Assembly (NCBI GenBank): GCA_005223045.1
Contig: NJBM01000015.1
Span: 78,951-142,950, forward strand
Length of the DNA stretch: 64,000 nt
Direction: 5' to 3'
From: Planctomycetes bacterium B3_Pla
GTDB taxonomy: Bacteria; Planctomycetota; Phycisphaerae; Sedimentisphaerales; Anaerobacaceae
Below the pieces are notes generated by a model. The model was not told where the DNA came from. It made no database searches and saw only the letters and a program-made list of their open reading frames with translations. The stretch's first letter is position 1. Each line of letters begins with the position of its first letter. Shown one piece after another: positions 24,106-33,465 of this stretch. A program made the position numbers and the translations under genes.

Positions 24106-25578
24106 TCACACCGGCTGTAGAGAACCTTCTCGTCTATAACGGTGCATTCTATCTCGCAATGTTCGGTCGCTGATACCCAGAACCTTTGCCGCTTTGGTCC
24201 GGTTGCCTCCCGTCTGACGCAAAGTGTCCAGTATTGCCCGCCGTTCCACTTGCTCAAGGGGCACTCCTCCCAGTCCGGGATCACTGCTCGCGGGATTCGA
24301 GCACGGCGAGTCGTATGCAACGCACTCTTGCTGCGCCAGCGGTTGCAGCTCATCGAAGAGCCACGATACATCAGCTAATGACAGGGTTTCGCCGACCCCC
24401 AGAATAAGCGATGTTCGCACGACATTTCGCAGTTGCCGAACATTGCCGGGCCAATGATATTTAGTAAAAATACCCATCATCGCCGGATCGAGCCTGGTTA
24501 TGCGACGCTGTACCTCGCGGGCATAGAGATTGACAAAATACCACACGAGGTCGGACAGGTCATCCTTACGCTCTCTCAGAGGACTGATTGCCAGTCTTAC
24601 TCCGCTTAATCGATAATAAAGATCCTGGCGGAACCTGCCCTGCTGAACTTCCTGCAATAAATCCTTATTCGTAGTACTTATTATGCGAACATCGACTCTG
24701 ACGCTCTCGTTTCCGCCGACACGCTCAAAATCCTGCTGTTCGAGCACTCGCAACAGCTTGGCCTGGAACCTTATGGGGGTTTCGGTAATCTCATCCAGGA
24801 GTAAGGTCCCGCCATGAGCCATCTCGAACCGGCCCCTGCGCCGCGCGTGCGCGCCGGTGAAAGCGCCCTTCTCGTGGCCGAAGAGTTCGCTTTCAAGAAG
24901 CGAATCACTTAACGCCGCACAATTGATCTTGATATACGGCCCCTGGGCTCTTTTGCTTCTATGGTGGACCATGTAAGCGATCAGCTCTTTGCCCGTACCA
25001 CTGTCACCGCTTACCAGGACCGGCGCCGAAGTTGGAGCTATTCTCTCGGCCAGATCGATGGTTTTGACCAGATTTGCACTCCTGCCCACAATCCTGTAAA
25101 GGCAGTGCGTGTCCTCATTAGCCAAAGCTGCTGTCGAGACTGCGTGGTTAGGCAGGAAAGTATCCAGCAGGGTCTCTATTTTTTCGCGGGCCGGCGGCTT
25201 AATCAGAAAATCGCAACAACCCTGGCGAACGGCGCTGACTGCCGTCTCGACAATTCGATGCTGGTTTTGAGGCCCCGACTTCGGGCAGTCCGTTATCATA
25301 ACCACCGGCAGCTCAGGCCAATTTGCCCTGATTCTGCCAAGCAGCTTAAAACCGTCTCCTGCCCGACCGGCCCGGTCCCCTCCCGGACGTATCGTATCGC
25401 TGGTAAACACAAAATCACAACTGCCCCTGCCGATGAAATCAAGCGCACTTTCCTTATCGCCGACGAGATGCCCACGGATTCCTTTACGAGCTAAAATCTC
25501 GAGCATCAGCCGAGCCAGTTCAGGATCGTTATCGACTATCAATACATTCGCAATATCTTCTTGCTTGCCTGTGTTCAT
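24106..25578 (-). CDS. Sigma-54-dependent response regulator (FlrC/FleR-like)
   Basis: A 490-residue protein in three parts. A receiver domain (about 10-130; VLIVDNDPELARLM, Asp in DFVFTSD, Lys in CDFLIKP) looks phosphorylatable, with a lengthened loop after the Asp. The AAA+ domain carries Walker A (SGDSGTGKE), the sigma-54 contact motif GAFTGA and TLLLDEI. A Fis-type HTH (NRTKAAKVLGISDRTLRDRM) ends it. The ATG at 25578 is chosen; upstream ATGs in frame would overlap the preceding gene more. No histidine kinase is nearby. It lies between two TPR genes and fliL, and is a likely activator of the sigma-54 sites in this island. Confidence 0.88.
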   Translation of the reverse strand: MNTGKQEDIANVLIVDNDPELARLMLEILARKGIRGHLVGDKESALDFIGRGSCDFVFTSDTIRPGGDRAGRAGDGFKLLGRIRANWPELPVVMITDCPKSGPQNQHRIVETAVSAVRQGCCDFLIKPPAREKIETLLDTFLPNHAVSTAALANEDTHCLYRIVGRSANLVKTIDLAERIAPTSAPVLVSGDSGTGKELIAYMVHHRSKRAQGPYIKINCAALSDSLLESELFGHEKGAFTGAHARRRGRFEMAHGGTLLLDEITETPIRFQAKLLRVLEQQDFERVGGNESVRVDVRIISTTNKDLLQEVQQGRFRQDLYYRLSGVRLAISPLRERKDDLSDLVWYFVNLYAREVQRRITRLDPAMMGIFTKYHWPGNVRQLRNVVRTSLILGVGETLSLADVSWLFDELQPLAQQECVAYDSPCSNPASSDPGLGGVPLEQVERRAILDTLRQTGGNRTKAAKVLGISDRTLRDRMHRYRREGSLQPV

Positions 25579-25594
25579 ATCGCCTGTTCCGGCC

Positions 25595-26458
25595 TCACTC
25601 ACTTCCGGCATCCTCCAGATCAGCAATCAACTTATAAGGTTCTTCTTTCAGGTACCAATCGATTAGTTTGGCCTGGGCCGTGGCCATTTCCGACCACGGT
25701 GAATTAGGGTATTCCGTGATTAGCTGCCCGTACGTTTTCGCCGCTGCGGGCAGATCGTTGCCGCGCAGGCAGTTTCCTATTTGAAACAGAACCCAGGCCC
25801 TGTTCCGAGACGAACCGGCGTCGTCAGGATCTTCACGTTTCAGCACCTCCTGGTAAAACACAGCAGCTTCTTTCAGGTTCCCACCGAGAAACAGAACCTC
25901 TCCCAACTCAAAAGGACTGGAGACTTTCTCGGGATTCTCGGACAAGCCGGCCATAATCTGCAAAGTCTGGGCGGTGATCGACCTATACGGCAACTTTGGC
26001 TCGATTTCACTTTTCCCCTCTCCTTTCTCCACCGTCATCGATGCCGGAGTTTTATCGGGCTTAATCGCCGGAGTCTCATCGAGAACAATGACAGGCTCTG
26101 GGGCCTTCTTCAGCGGCTCGAACTCAACAGAGCGGATGTGTTCGATCAGCCGTCTGAGTTCATATTTGCTTTTATCATCCTTCCGCCCCTTGGCGAAACT
26201 GATATCAGCCCGCCACAATTGGCGACTGTGAGGACTACTTGAATCCGTCACAACAACAGGAGTGCTCTGCGCCGATTCCCGGCCGGTCTCAGCAACGGGA
26301 TTCGCAGAAGCAGTACCGACAAGAGACGTTAAGAGTCGTAACGGCAGGAACGTAAAGCAAAATATGTAAAGGCAGAAGTTGAAACCCAAAGCTGCGGAAC
26401 TCTTGAGTTTCGCATCATGCCCATTTCCTGGATCTGTGTTTCTTATTCTCATTTCCAT
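25595..26458 (-). CDS. Exported TPR-repeat protein in the flagellar operon
   Basis: A 287-residue protein with an N-terminal hydrophobic segment (FNFCLYIFCFTFLPLRLL, about 27-44) and TPR-like repeats in the C-terminal third (SPFELGEVLFLGGNLKEAAVFYQEVLKRE, AWVLFQIGNCLRGNDLPAAAKTYGQLITEYPNSPW). The repeats resemble those of CpoB/YbgF-type periplasmic proteins. The central part is low in complexity and Pro/Lys rich. The ATG at 26458 overlaps the end of the large TPR gene by 10 bases, so the two are translated together. Role unknown; a scaffold near the motor is plausible. Confidence 0.65.
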   Translation of the reverse strand: MEMRIRNTDPGNGHDAKLKSSAALGFNFCLYIFCFTFLPLRLLTSLVGTASANPVAETGRESAQSTPVVVTDSSSPHSRQLWRADISFAKGRKDDKSKYELRRLIEHIRSVEFEPLKKAPEPVIVLDETPAIKPDKTPASMTVEKGEGKSEIEPKLPYRSITAQTLQIMAGLSENPEKVSSPFELGEVLFLGGNLKEAAVFYQEVLKREDPDDAGSSRNRAWVLFQIGNCLRGNDLPAAAKTYGQLITEYPNSPWSEMATAQAKLIDWYLKEEPYKLIADLEDAGSE

Positions 26459-28968
26459 TGTCCCGAAAGAGCTAACGCAGCCTTGTCATAATCTTTCTCC
26501 TGGCTATAAGCTGCCGCCAGCATTTTTAGAATTTCCTGCTTTGTCCGGGCAGAGACGTTCAAATTCAGCAACTGAAGGCAAACCGAGATGGCTTGCGAGC
26601 TTCGCCCCAGCTTTAGACATACCTCAGCCAGCTCCAGCGCGGTTCTCTGCGCCAAGAGGCCGGGTTCAACGACGACGAGTATTTCACTCAAACTACTGCG
26701 GGCATCCTGCAAATTGCCTTTGGCTATGTGGCACTGGGCCAGCTCAAAGGATATTTTCGTGCTTAACTGCGAGTCCGAAACATATTCCGCCCTGTCACGC
26801 AGAAAAACAATAGCTGTGTCGGCCAATCCCAGCAGCCGATAGACTCTGCTCCTGAGCAGCAGTATTTCAACGGATTGTTCCTGCGACAACGCGACCGAAT
26901 TTGCATTCTCGAGCGTCTCAAGCGCCTCGACTAAATGGTCCTGTTCTATATGGCCTTTCACCAGCGCTATGATTGCCTCAATATACTGCTGCCTCGAGTT
27001 TTGTTCCACCAGCGCGTATCGAAACGCATCGCAGGCCTGCTGGTATTGGCCTAACGCCAGATTCGTCTGACCCAGCAGAAAATACGCCGAATACAAATTG
27101 CTGTTTTCATCCTCTCCGGCTAAGTTGATGTACCGCGTAAGCCATTCTACAGTATCTTCATACGACTTTGTTTTGTAGAAGCATCCGGCAGCTCCAATGG
27201 CAGAGGCGGTTTTGGATTCCAGAGACAGTCCGAAATTGTAAACCCTCCGGTACAGCAGCGCCGCGTCAGCATAGAGCTCCGCATCCATTGTTGCATCTGC
27301 AAGACTCAGGTAGGCCTGTCCGTAAATGTCGCTGTCATGATGCCGCTCAACAAGCTGTTTCAAATCCTCTCGGGCGCCGTGATAGTCACGCAAGCTCGCT
27401 TTCACTTTGCTCGATTGCAACAAAGCGAACGCCGCCAGTTGCATCTGCGAGAATCGGTTGGCCACCAGTTTGTATTCCGCAACCGCCTCAGTGGGCAGTC
27501 CTATCTGAGATTGCAGGAGCCCCATCACGAAGTGGGCGTTGGCGAGCCGTTTATCGCTGTAAAACGTCAGCACGAATTTTTGCCAGAGCGAAATAGCCTG
27601 CTGACTGAGAAAAGATATCTGCTCGCGCAGGGATGAATACTCGGTCGGGTCAAAAATAGTCACTTTCTGTGTGCCGGGATTGTTTTCCGGCCGCGCCAGC
27701 AGGCCGGCGCAGCCGGCTGCAATCAGGACAACCTGCTGTGATGTCGCCGCCGGCAGATACAAGCAGACCGGCCTTTCTCGGATGGCGCTTTCTCCCGAAT
27801 TCGGTGAAGCTGCACCCTCTAAAGACCAGTGGACATCCAGTTCTGCGCCGGCCGCAAACTTCGCCATTAACTCCTCAACCGGCGCACCATAAGAGGTCAC
27901 AGACCAGCGAGGCGGGCCACTTTGATGCTCGAGTCTTCGAATCCTGGGATCGAGCAAGCCCCTGCCCAGATGCTCTGAGCCGGAGTTCAGGAATCTGCGC
28001 AATTCCGCCTCATTCAAGCTGCTAAAGTGATCCAGGAACGCAGTCGGGTTGCTCCATAAATCATCAGGGAGATCGGAATCGGCGTTGCTGAGCGAAAGGA
28101 TATGACGCGTGAGGCATTCGGCGGCCAAAAAGTGACAATCGCATTCGAATGACAATGCCCAATCGTCGTCGAAATCCACAGCTTTGATCAGGGCGATCGT
28201 GTTATAAACTCGAGTTCGGGCCCTCAAGTATCGTTTTCTCTGTATTTCAAGCAGGCAAAGATGGTAATTGGCCACTGTTCGCACTGCCGGGGAGCGACTC
28301 TGAGAGATCGTCATCAACAGACGGCTTGCCTGCTCGAAATCGGCCACTTGTTTCGAACACACGGCCATTCTCAACTGAAGAAAATCCCTGAGCATCTCCT
28401 CACTCGCCGGCATAGCTTGACGAAGCTGGTCATAGGCGGCATACGCTTCTTTGTAGTTCTTTTGCAGATAAAAGTCTCGGGCGACCTTCAAAGATAGTGA
28501 TCTCGTTGGTGGAGGCACAGGATCCGGCCCCCGGACCTGCTCTTGCACAACCTGCACCGGTTCGGTCACCGCCGGCCCGGAAACGGGTGTTTGCCGGACA
28601 TTCGGCGCGGCCCCGTCGGCCGATGTTGAACTCCGGTCGGCTACGGGAGCCGAAGGGCCTTTCAACAACTCATACACGAGCATCAATATGACAGCGATAA
28701 TACTGATAATAAGTACCTTTTGAATCAACGAAAAACGCTTCTGCCCGACAAACTGCTCGGCCTTGGTATCCGGGTCGGACTCCAGGAGCTCATAAAAATC
28801 ATCGTCGCCGGCGAACACGTCATGCTCTGAGAGTTGGCTGTGGCCCGCCAAAACCGAAAGAAGATCGCCCCCGGCGACGTTCTCGCCGACATCACCTGAG
28901 AACACTCCGTCCGACTGCGGTTCGGAACTGCTCTGATCGAAAGCGTTTTTTTGCTCGTCCGTCGCCAT
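26449..28968 (-). CDS. Large membrane-anchored TPR protein, first gene of the fliL-fliA operon
   Basis: An 839-residue protein from the ATG at 28968. The sigma-54 site at 29060-29074 predicts transcription from about 29048, which rules out the frame's first ATG at 29058; ATGs at 29004 and 28968 remain, and GGAAG sits just before the latter. An acidic cytoplasmic head (about 1-85) is followed by one membrane helix (VLIISIIAVILMLVYELL, about 88-105), a Pro-rich linker and a long periplasmic part of TPR-like helices (ARDFYLQKNYKEAYAAYDQLRQAMP; VMGLLQSQIGLPTEAVAEYKLVANRF; ALLYRRVYNFG; AYFLLGQTNLALGQYQQACDAFRYAL; LLRSRVYRLLGLADTAIVFL). I do not recognise a named family. Leading a flagellar operon suggests a motor or assembly scaffold. 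Confidence 0.7.
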   Translation of the reverse strand: MATDEQKNAFDQSSSEPQSDGVFSGDVGENVAGGDLLSVLAGHSQLSEHDVFAGDDDFYELLESDPDTKAEQFVGQKRFSLIQKVLIISIIAVILMLVYELLKGPSAPVADRSSTSADGAAPNVRQTPVSGPAVTEPVQVVQEQVRGPDPVPPPTRSLSLKVARDFYLQKNYKEAYAAYDQLRQAMPASEEMLRDFLQLRMAVCSKQVADFEQASRLLMTISQSRSPAVRTVANYHLCLLEIQRKRYLRARTRVYNTIALIKAVDFDDDWALSFECDCHFLAAECLTRHILSLSNADSDLPDDLWSNPTAFLDHFSSLNEAELRRFLNSGSEHLGRGLLDPRIRRLEHQSGPPRWSVTSYGAPVEELMAKFAAGAELDVHWSLEGAASPNSGESAIRERPVCLYLPAATSQQVVLIAAGCAGLLARPENNPGTQKVTIFDPTEYSSLREQISFLSQQAISLWQKFVLTFYSDKRLANAHFVMGLLQSQIGLPTEAVAEYKLVANRFSQMQLAAFALLQSSKVKASLRDYHGAREDLKQLVERHHDSDIYGQAYLSLADATMDAELYADAALLYRRVYNFGLSLESKTASAIGAAGCFYKTKSYEDTVEWLTRYINLAGEDENSNLYSAYFLLGQTNLALGQYQQACDAFRYALVEQNSRQQYIEAIIALVKGHIEQDHLVEALETLENANSVALSQEQSVEILLLRSRVYRLLGLADTAIVFLRDRAEYVSDSQLSTKISFELAQCHIAKGNLQDARSSLSEILVVVEPGLLAQRTALELAEVCLKLGRSSQAISVCLQLLNLNVSARTKQEILKMLAAAYSQEKDYDKAALALSGQWK

Positions 28969-29059
28969 AGCTTCCAACTTCGCCCAGGATTCGGACCTGT
29001 CCATTGTGGCCGGTCCGGATATGTGAGGGCATATTTCACAACATCTTATCAAGACCATA

Positions 29060-29074
29060 GCAATAATTGTGCCA
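29060..29074 (-). promoter_or_regulatory. Sigma-54 promoter of the TPR-fliL-fliM-fliN-flhA-fliA operon
   Basis: The minus strand reads TGGCACAATTATTGC: TGGCAC, 5 bases, TTGC, an exact -24/-12 match. The start site would be near 29048, before the large TPR gene. Confidence 0.75.
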
Positions 29075-29231
29075 GAATTGGGCGCGTGCGGCAGGTTGGG
29101 TGTGTTTTGGAACTGTCGGCCTGTAAATCCGGTCTATTGTGTCAGGTGGCTTGATTTGGACTGTAGAGTAATGTCAGGATTCTATACAAACCGATAGATT
29201 TTCCGACAGACGGTATGGAGCTAAAGCTCGG

Positions 29232-30707
29232 TCAGCACGAGGCGGCTTCCGGGACAGATGAGACCAAAATGTCGGCCGGGCGGTCTTTTGCGGCGGCCGA
29301 CTCCTTCTCGATATTGTACTGCTTTACCTTGGCATAGAGAGTGGCTCTGGTTATGCCGAGCAGAGCGGCGGCCCGCGTCTTTTGCCAGCCGGTTTCCTTC
29401 AAAGCCCGCGAAATCAGCTCACGCTCAGCTTTTGCCAATGAGAAGCCTTTGATCAGGCCCGCGGTCGGACTTTTCGAGGCCTCAGCGCATTCGGTAGGAT
29501 CAATTACTATACCGCTCAATCCGATCTTGTCCGACGTCTCCAGCAGGATCGCCCTTTCGATCACGTTACGAAGCTCGCGAACGTTGCCGGGCCAATCGTG
29601 CCTCTCCAGGTTCTCAACCGCCAGCTTAGTCAGGGATGTCACCTTATTACGCTTCTCCGGACAGATAGTCGAGGTCTTTAGAAAGTACTCGGCCAGGAGC
29701 TTGATGTCGTCTCTTCGCTCCGAGGACCTGAGAGGTGCAAGAACAATAGGGCCAATGTTCAGGCGGTAATAAAGATCGCGTCGAAACCGATTGGCCTCAA
29801 CTTCATTTTTGAGATTACGATTGCTCGAAGCGAGTATCGTGGCGTTGCACGCGATATTCCTGGTGCCCCCTACTTTTCTGAAATTCCTCTCCTGCAACAC
29901 CCGCAACAGCTTCGCCTGCAGGTCCACCGGCATCTCGGAAATCTCATCCAGCAAAATCGTGCCGGAGCCGGCCAACTCCAAAAGCCCCGTCTTATCGCGG
30001 TCCGCCCCCGTAAAAGCGCCTCTGACATGACCAAAGAGTTCGCTTTCCAATAGAGTAGCCGTCAATGCGGCACAATTTACCGCTACAAACTGCTCGTTCG
30101 GATGCCTTAGCGTGTGGACCGCCTTAGCGACCAATTCTTTGCCCGTGCCTGTTTCCCCGACTATCAAAATAGGATTGCATCTACTGCCAGCCACAAGCTT
30201 TGTCATCTTGAGAGCATTGAGAGTCGCGCTGCTCTTGCCCACCATAGATACGGCGCCGGCCAGATTCTCGGCAAAGAACCGGTCTGCATCTTCTTCGCGA
30301 CCCAATCCCGACTGTATCTGCCCTTCTCCGGAGTTCCAACCGGCCATCCCGGATTTGCTTTCTATGCCGTCGATAATTCGCTCCATCTGGTCGTAATCTT
30401 GACTGCCCCGCAAATAGCCGTGAACTCCCGCCTGTGAGAGTTCCGCAGATAAGCCACTGTCAACATCGTCGCTGCCAACTACTACAACGGGAATATCCGC
30501 GACATTCTTATCGGCCCCTTTGAGAAATTTACGGATGTTACTCGGATTAGTTTGATGGTCGCAAAGAATCATGTCAGGATTGACCGTTTGAACGATCTGG
30601 AGTGCGTCAGCCAGGTCGTCCGCCCCAAAAACTTCCCGCCCATACCTTTGGGCCAATCGTAGAACTCTGGGGTCCTTACTCACTACTACAAGCCGGTGCA
30701 AATTCAT
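29232..30707 (-). CDS. Sigma-54 activator with degenerate receiver (FleQ/FlrA-like)
   Basis: A 491-residue protein. The N-terminal 130 residues fold like a receiver but the acidic pocket is depleted ([10 protein letters not shown] instead of the paired acids) and the conserved Lys is replaced (GYLRGSQ), as in FleQ/FlrA, which are not controlled by phosphorylation. The AAA+ domain has Walker A (VGETGTGKE), GAFTGA in [24 protein letters not shown] and the arginine region [10 protein letters not shown]. The C-terminal Fis-type HTH reads [20 protein letters not shown]. It is divergent from flgD and is the best candidate for master activator of the sigma-54 flagellar genes. In FleQ, c-di-GMP binds the AAA+ domain; this cannot be tested by eye. 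Confidence 0.88.
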   Translation of the reverse strand: MNLHRLVVVSKDPRVLRLAQRYGREVFGADDLADALQIVQTVNPDMILCDHQTNPSNIRKFLKGADKNVADIPVVVVGSDDVDSGLSAELSQAGVHGYLRGSQDYDQMERIIDGIESKSGMAGWNSGEGQIQSGLGREEDADRFFAENLAGAVSMVGKSSATLNALKMTKLVAGSRCNPILIVGETGTGKELVAKAVHTLRHPNEQFVAVNCAALTATLLESELFGHVRGAFTGADRDKTGLLELAGSGTILLDEISEMPVDLQAKLLRVLQERNFRKVGGTRNIACNATILASSNRNLKNEVEANRFRRDLYYRLNIGPIVLAPLRSSERRDDIKLLAEYFLKTSTICPEKRNKVTSLTKLAVENLERHDWPGNVRELRNVIERAILLETSDKIGLSGIVIDPTECAEASKSPTAGLIKGFSLAKAERELISRALKETGWQKTRAAALLGITRATLYAKVKQYNIEKESAAAKDRPADILVSSVPEAASC

Positions 30708-31364
30708 CCTTCCCCAAGATCAATAAACGTCATATCGGATCCCGTTGTTTTACATCATTAAGGGTATTGCAATCTCTGTTGATTTAAGTAACAAACCCAA
30801 AGGCATAAATCGACAGACGGCCGGTGACAACTTTAATCTTTTTATGGGACGGGCCAATAATGTCACCAGTTCCATTTGCCCTCGTGACGCACTAAAACTG
30901 CGGTGTAATTTTATAGGACATTCCGTACCTGTCCGCTGCAGAACTCTCCTTAGCAGGCGCCGGACTACAGAGCAGAATTCGCAATCCGGCAAACGCTTTC
31001 TTATGGGACGTCCGGATCCAACGCAGTTGAGCCGAGATAAAAAGCACCGGTTTTCGATTCAATCGCCACGGTAAAGCGGCAAAATTCTCCGGAATACCGG
31101 AAAATTTTTCCGCCCACAAAATTATCGCAAGAACCTGTCACCCCTTTCTATTCAATTCTCACACATTCCTAACGTTAGTTGAGATAACAGGTTGTGCGTT
31201 ACAGAACCGGCGGCGACAGTGATGTGGCACAACAATTGCTTCGTTCGCTAAGTTGCCCGTACGGCTGCGGAGTTCTATTCCCGGCCGAGAACGGGGGATT
31301 TCGGAAAATAGTTTTGTTTTGGTTATTGGACTTTGAGACAGAAGGAATTTAAGGAAGAAGAATC
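30708..31364. other. Divergent regulatory region between the sigma-54 activator and flgD
   Basis: A 657-base region without a convincing gene; frames such as 30745-31074 are Arg/Ser rich and lack ribosome sites. It carries the flgD sigma-54 promoter at 31225-31239. The 500 bases upstream are the natural place for activator binding sites, but no unmistakable palindrome was found. Confidence 0.6.
31225..31239 (+). promoter_or_regulatory. Sigma-54 promoter of the flgD operon
   Basis: TGGCACAACAATTGC, an exact -24/-12 element (TGGCAC, 5 bases, TTGC). The start site would be near 31251, about 115 bases before flgD. The same 15 bases precede fliK. Confidence 0.82.
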
Positions 31365-31748
31365 ATGGCTTCGGTTTCAGAAATAAACTCGGCAAGCAAC
31401 ATCCAGATGGATTATATGAAGCTGCTGGTAACAGAGCTGCAAAACCAGAATCCGCTGGAACCATTGGACAACAATCAGATGGCCGCCCAACTTGCACAGT
31501 TTTCACAACTGCAGCAGATCGAATCAATGAACTCAAGTTTCGCGAGTGTTCTCGCCGTCACCGAGCTTAGCTACGCCAGTTCGTTGATAGGCAAAGAGGT
31601 TTCATTCATGTCGGAAACATCAGCGGGCGACGAAACGGTCACGAACGGCATAGTCGAGGAAGTCATCAATAACGGCGATGGAAAGATCACCCTGTCTGTG
31701 GGGAATCAGACTCTGGCCCTGGAAGACGTAATGTCCGTCAAGGACTAA
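31365..31748 (+). CDS. flgD: Flagellar hook-cap protein FlgD (short form)
   Basis: A 127-residue protein with AAGGAAG 7 bases before the ATG. It holds the conserved FlgD N-terminal core (MDYMKLLVTELQNQNPLEPL, DNNQMAAQLAQFSQLQQIES, LSYASSLIGKEVSF) and a short strand-rich tail. Usual FlgD proteins have an additional FLIK/tudor-type region and are about 220 residues, so this is the minimal form. FlgD caps the growing hook and is required for FlgE assembly. First gene of the plus-strand rod/hook operon. Confidence 0.92.
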   Translation: MASVSEINSASNIQMDYMKLLVTELQNQNPLEPLDNNQMAAQLAQFSQLQQIESMNSSFASVLAVTELSYASSLIGKEVSFMSETSAGDETVTNGIVEEVINNGDGKITLSVGNQTLALEDVMSVKD

Positions 31749-31785
31749 TGTGCGGTTTCGAGTTTCGCTGCAGGGAGAAACAAGA

Positions 31786-33447
31786 ATGAGTTTCACGTCA
31801 TCAGCCGGAATTACTGGGCCGCAAGCTCACCCCGAAGCGCTTGATGCCGCCGTCAACAGCCGGCCTAACGTTAATCGCACTGCGCGAAAAGCCGGGGGAG
31901 CTACCTTCTCAGACCTGCTGAATGAAACGATAAAAAAAGCATCACACCCAACACCCGCCGTCGGCGGCGCCGGTCCTTTGCAATCAAACGGCCTCGGAAT
32001 AGTCGGAATGTCCCCCAACATGTCACGAGGTAATATCATGAATACGTGTAATCCTCTGGACCTGGCGGTGGAAGGAGAAGGCTACTTCGTATTGACAGAC
32101 GGCCGGCGCGACGTTTACACGCGGGCAGGTTCGTTCGCGGTTGATGCAAACATGAACCTGGTCGATCCAGCTACCGGCTTTCATGTCAAGCGCATCGGCT
32201 CGGAGGGTGAAATTGCCGGCTTTCAGACGCCCGCTCACAGCGAGATTCGTATCCCGTACGACACAACGATGCCGGCAAAAGCGACATCAGAGATAGCAGT
32301 CTCCGGCAACCTAAGCGCCAACGCAGGGTTTTCCGCGCCGCAAAAACAGGTGATAACATCCGGCCTTTCTTATACTTATGACAATGGCACCGCCGCCACC
32401 GAAGCAACAAGGATCAACGAGCTCGACCAGCACAGTGGAGTGCTTACTTCGGGCACAATCAGCATCGGCGGCTACAAGCAGGACGGCACGGCAATTGACG
32501 CCGATACTACCTTTGCCGTCGATCGAAGCACTACGCTGGGAGACCTCATCAGCCACTTGAATACAAATGTCCTCGATGGCTCCACGGCCTCTCTGGCCAA
32601 CGGGAGAATCCGGATAACCGATGATACAGCCGGCTACAGCAAAACCGACATGACTCTGTCGTACTCCGGCAATAGCTCTCTGGCAACGCCGGCCTATTTC
32701 GAGATATCGATCCCGGGCGGAGAAGAATCCGGGAACATTAGTATCACGGTTTATGACTCTCAAGGAGACAAGCATGTACTCTCAGGTGCGTTTGTCCGAG
32801 CGGGCGCAGCCAACACCTGGGACATGATTCTTACCTCAATTGCCGGCAACGCGGACAAAATAAGCATACCGAACAGGCGTATTGAAGGTATCAGCTTTGA
32901 CGCCGGCAACGGTTCGTATATGGGGCTGAACGGTTCGAATTCCGCTGAATTTGCCATAGCTTTCGCAAATGATGCCGCGAATCCGCAGACTATCCGGTTA
33001 AACCCTGGCACCCCGGGAAAGCTGGACGGTTTGACGCAATTCGCTGGAAATTCCACTGCCGCCGCAAAGGACCAGAATGGTCATGGGGCAGGCAGACTCT
33101 CGACCGTCTCGGTAAACAATGAAGGCACGGTGGTCGGGGCGTTCTCCAACGGTGTCAAAAGAAACATTGGGACCATCCAGGTGGCGACGTTCAAGAATTC
33201 GCCTGCTCTGGAACACGTTGGCAACGGACACTACATTCCGTCCGCCGGCTCAGGGGAGCCTGTAGCCGGGCGGGCCATGACCGGCAGCGCTGGTTCCATC
33301 CACAACGGGGCCCTGGAAAAATCAAACGCCGACGTGGCGGTTGACTTTGTAAATATGCTTCAAACTCAAAACGGATTTCAGACCAATGCCGAAACGGTCA
33401 AAACGGCCAATGAGATTTTGAAAGAGCTGACCAGCCTGATCAGATAG
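31786..33447 (+). CDS. flgE: Flagellar hook protein FlgE with diverged N-terminus
   Basis: A 553-residue protein; the ATG at 31786 has AGGGAGA 7 bases upstream. After residue about 95 it is a normal hook protein: NPLDLAVEGEGYFVLTDGRR, YTRAGSFAVDANMNLVDPAT, a large variable middle, and the canonical end SNADVAVDFVNMLQTQNGFQ and TANEILKELTSLIR. The N-terminal helix, usually with an NNIANxxTxGFK motif, reads ITGPQAHPEALDAAVNSRP and NVNRTARKAGGATFSDLL, aligned but stripped of the motif. It is the only FlgE candidate in the cluster. FlgE builds the hook, whose length is set by FliK. Confidence 0.88.
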   Translation: MSFTSSAGITGPQAHPEALDAAVNSRPNVNRTARKAGGATFSDLLNETIKKASHPTPAVGGAGPLQSNGLGIVGMSPNMSRGNIMNTCNPLDLAVEGEGYFVLTDGRRDVYTRAGSFAVDANMNLVDPATGFHVKRIGSEGEIAGFQTPAHSEIRIPYDTTMPAKATSEIAVSGNLSANAGFSAPQKQVITSGLSYTYDNGTAATEATRINELDQHSGVLTSGTISIGGYKQDGTAIDADTTFAVDRSTTLGDLISHLNTNVLDGSTASLANGRIRITDDTAGYSKTDMTLSYSGNSSLATPAYFEISIPGGEESGNISITVYDSQGDKHVLSGAFVRAGAANTWDMILTSIAGNADKISIPNRRIEGISFDAGNGSYMGLNGSNSAEFAIAFANDAANPQTIRLNPGTPGKLDGLTQFAGNSTAAAKDQNGHGAGRLSTVSVNNEGTVVGAFSNGVKRNIGTIQVATFKNSPALEHVGNGHYIPSAGSGEPVAGRAMTGSAGSIHNGALEKSNADVAVDFVNMLQTQNGFQTNAETVKTANEILKELTSLIR

Positions 33448-33465
33448 TAACTTCGGAAATATGAG

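Noticed and set aside
30745..31074. 109-codon frame in the flgD upstream region
   Set aside because: Rich in Arg, Ser and Cys, no ribosome site, lies in an evident regulatory region.
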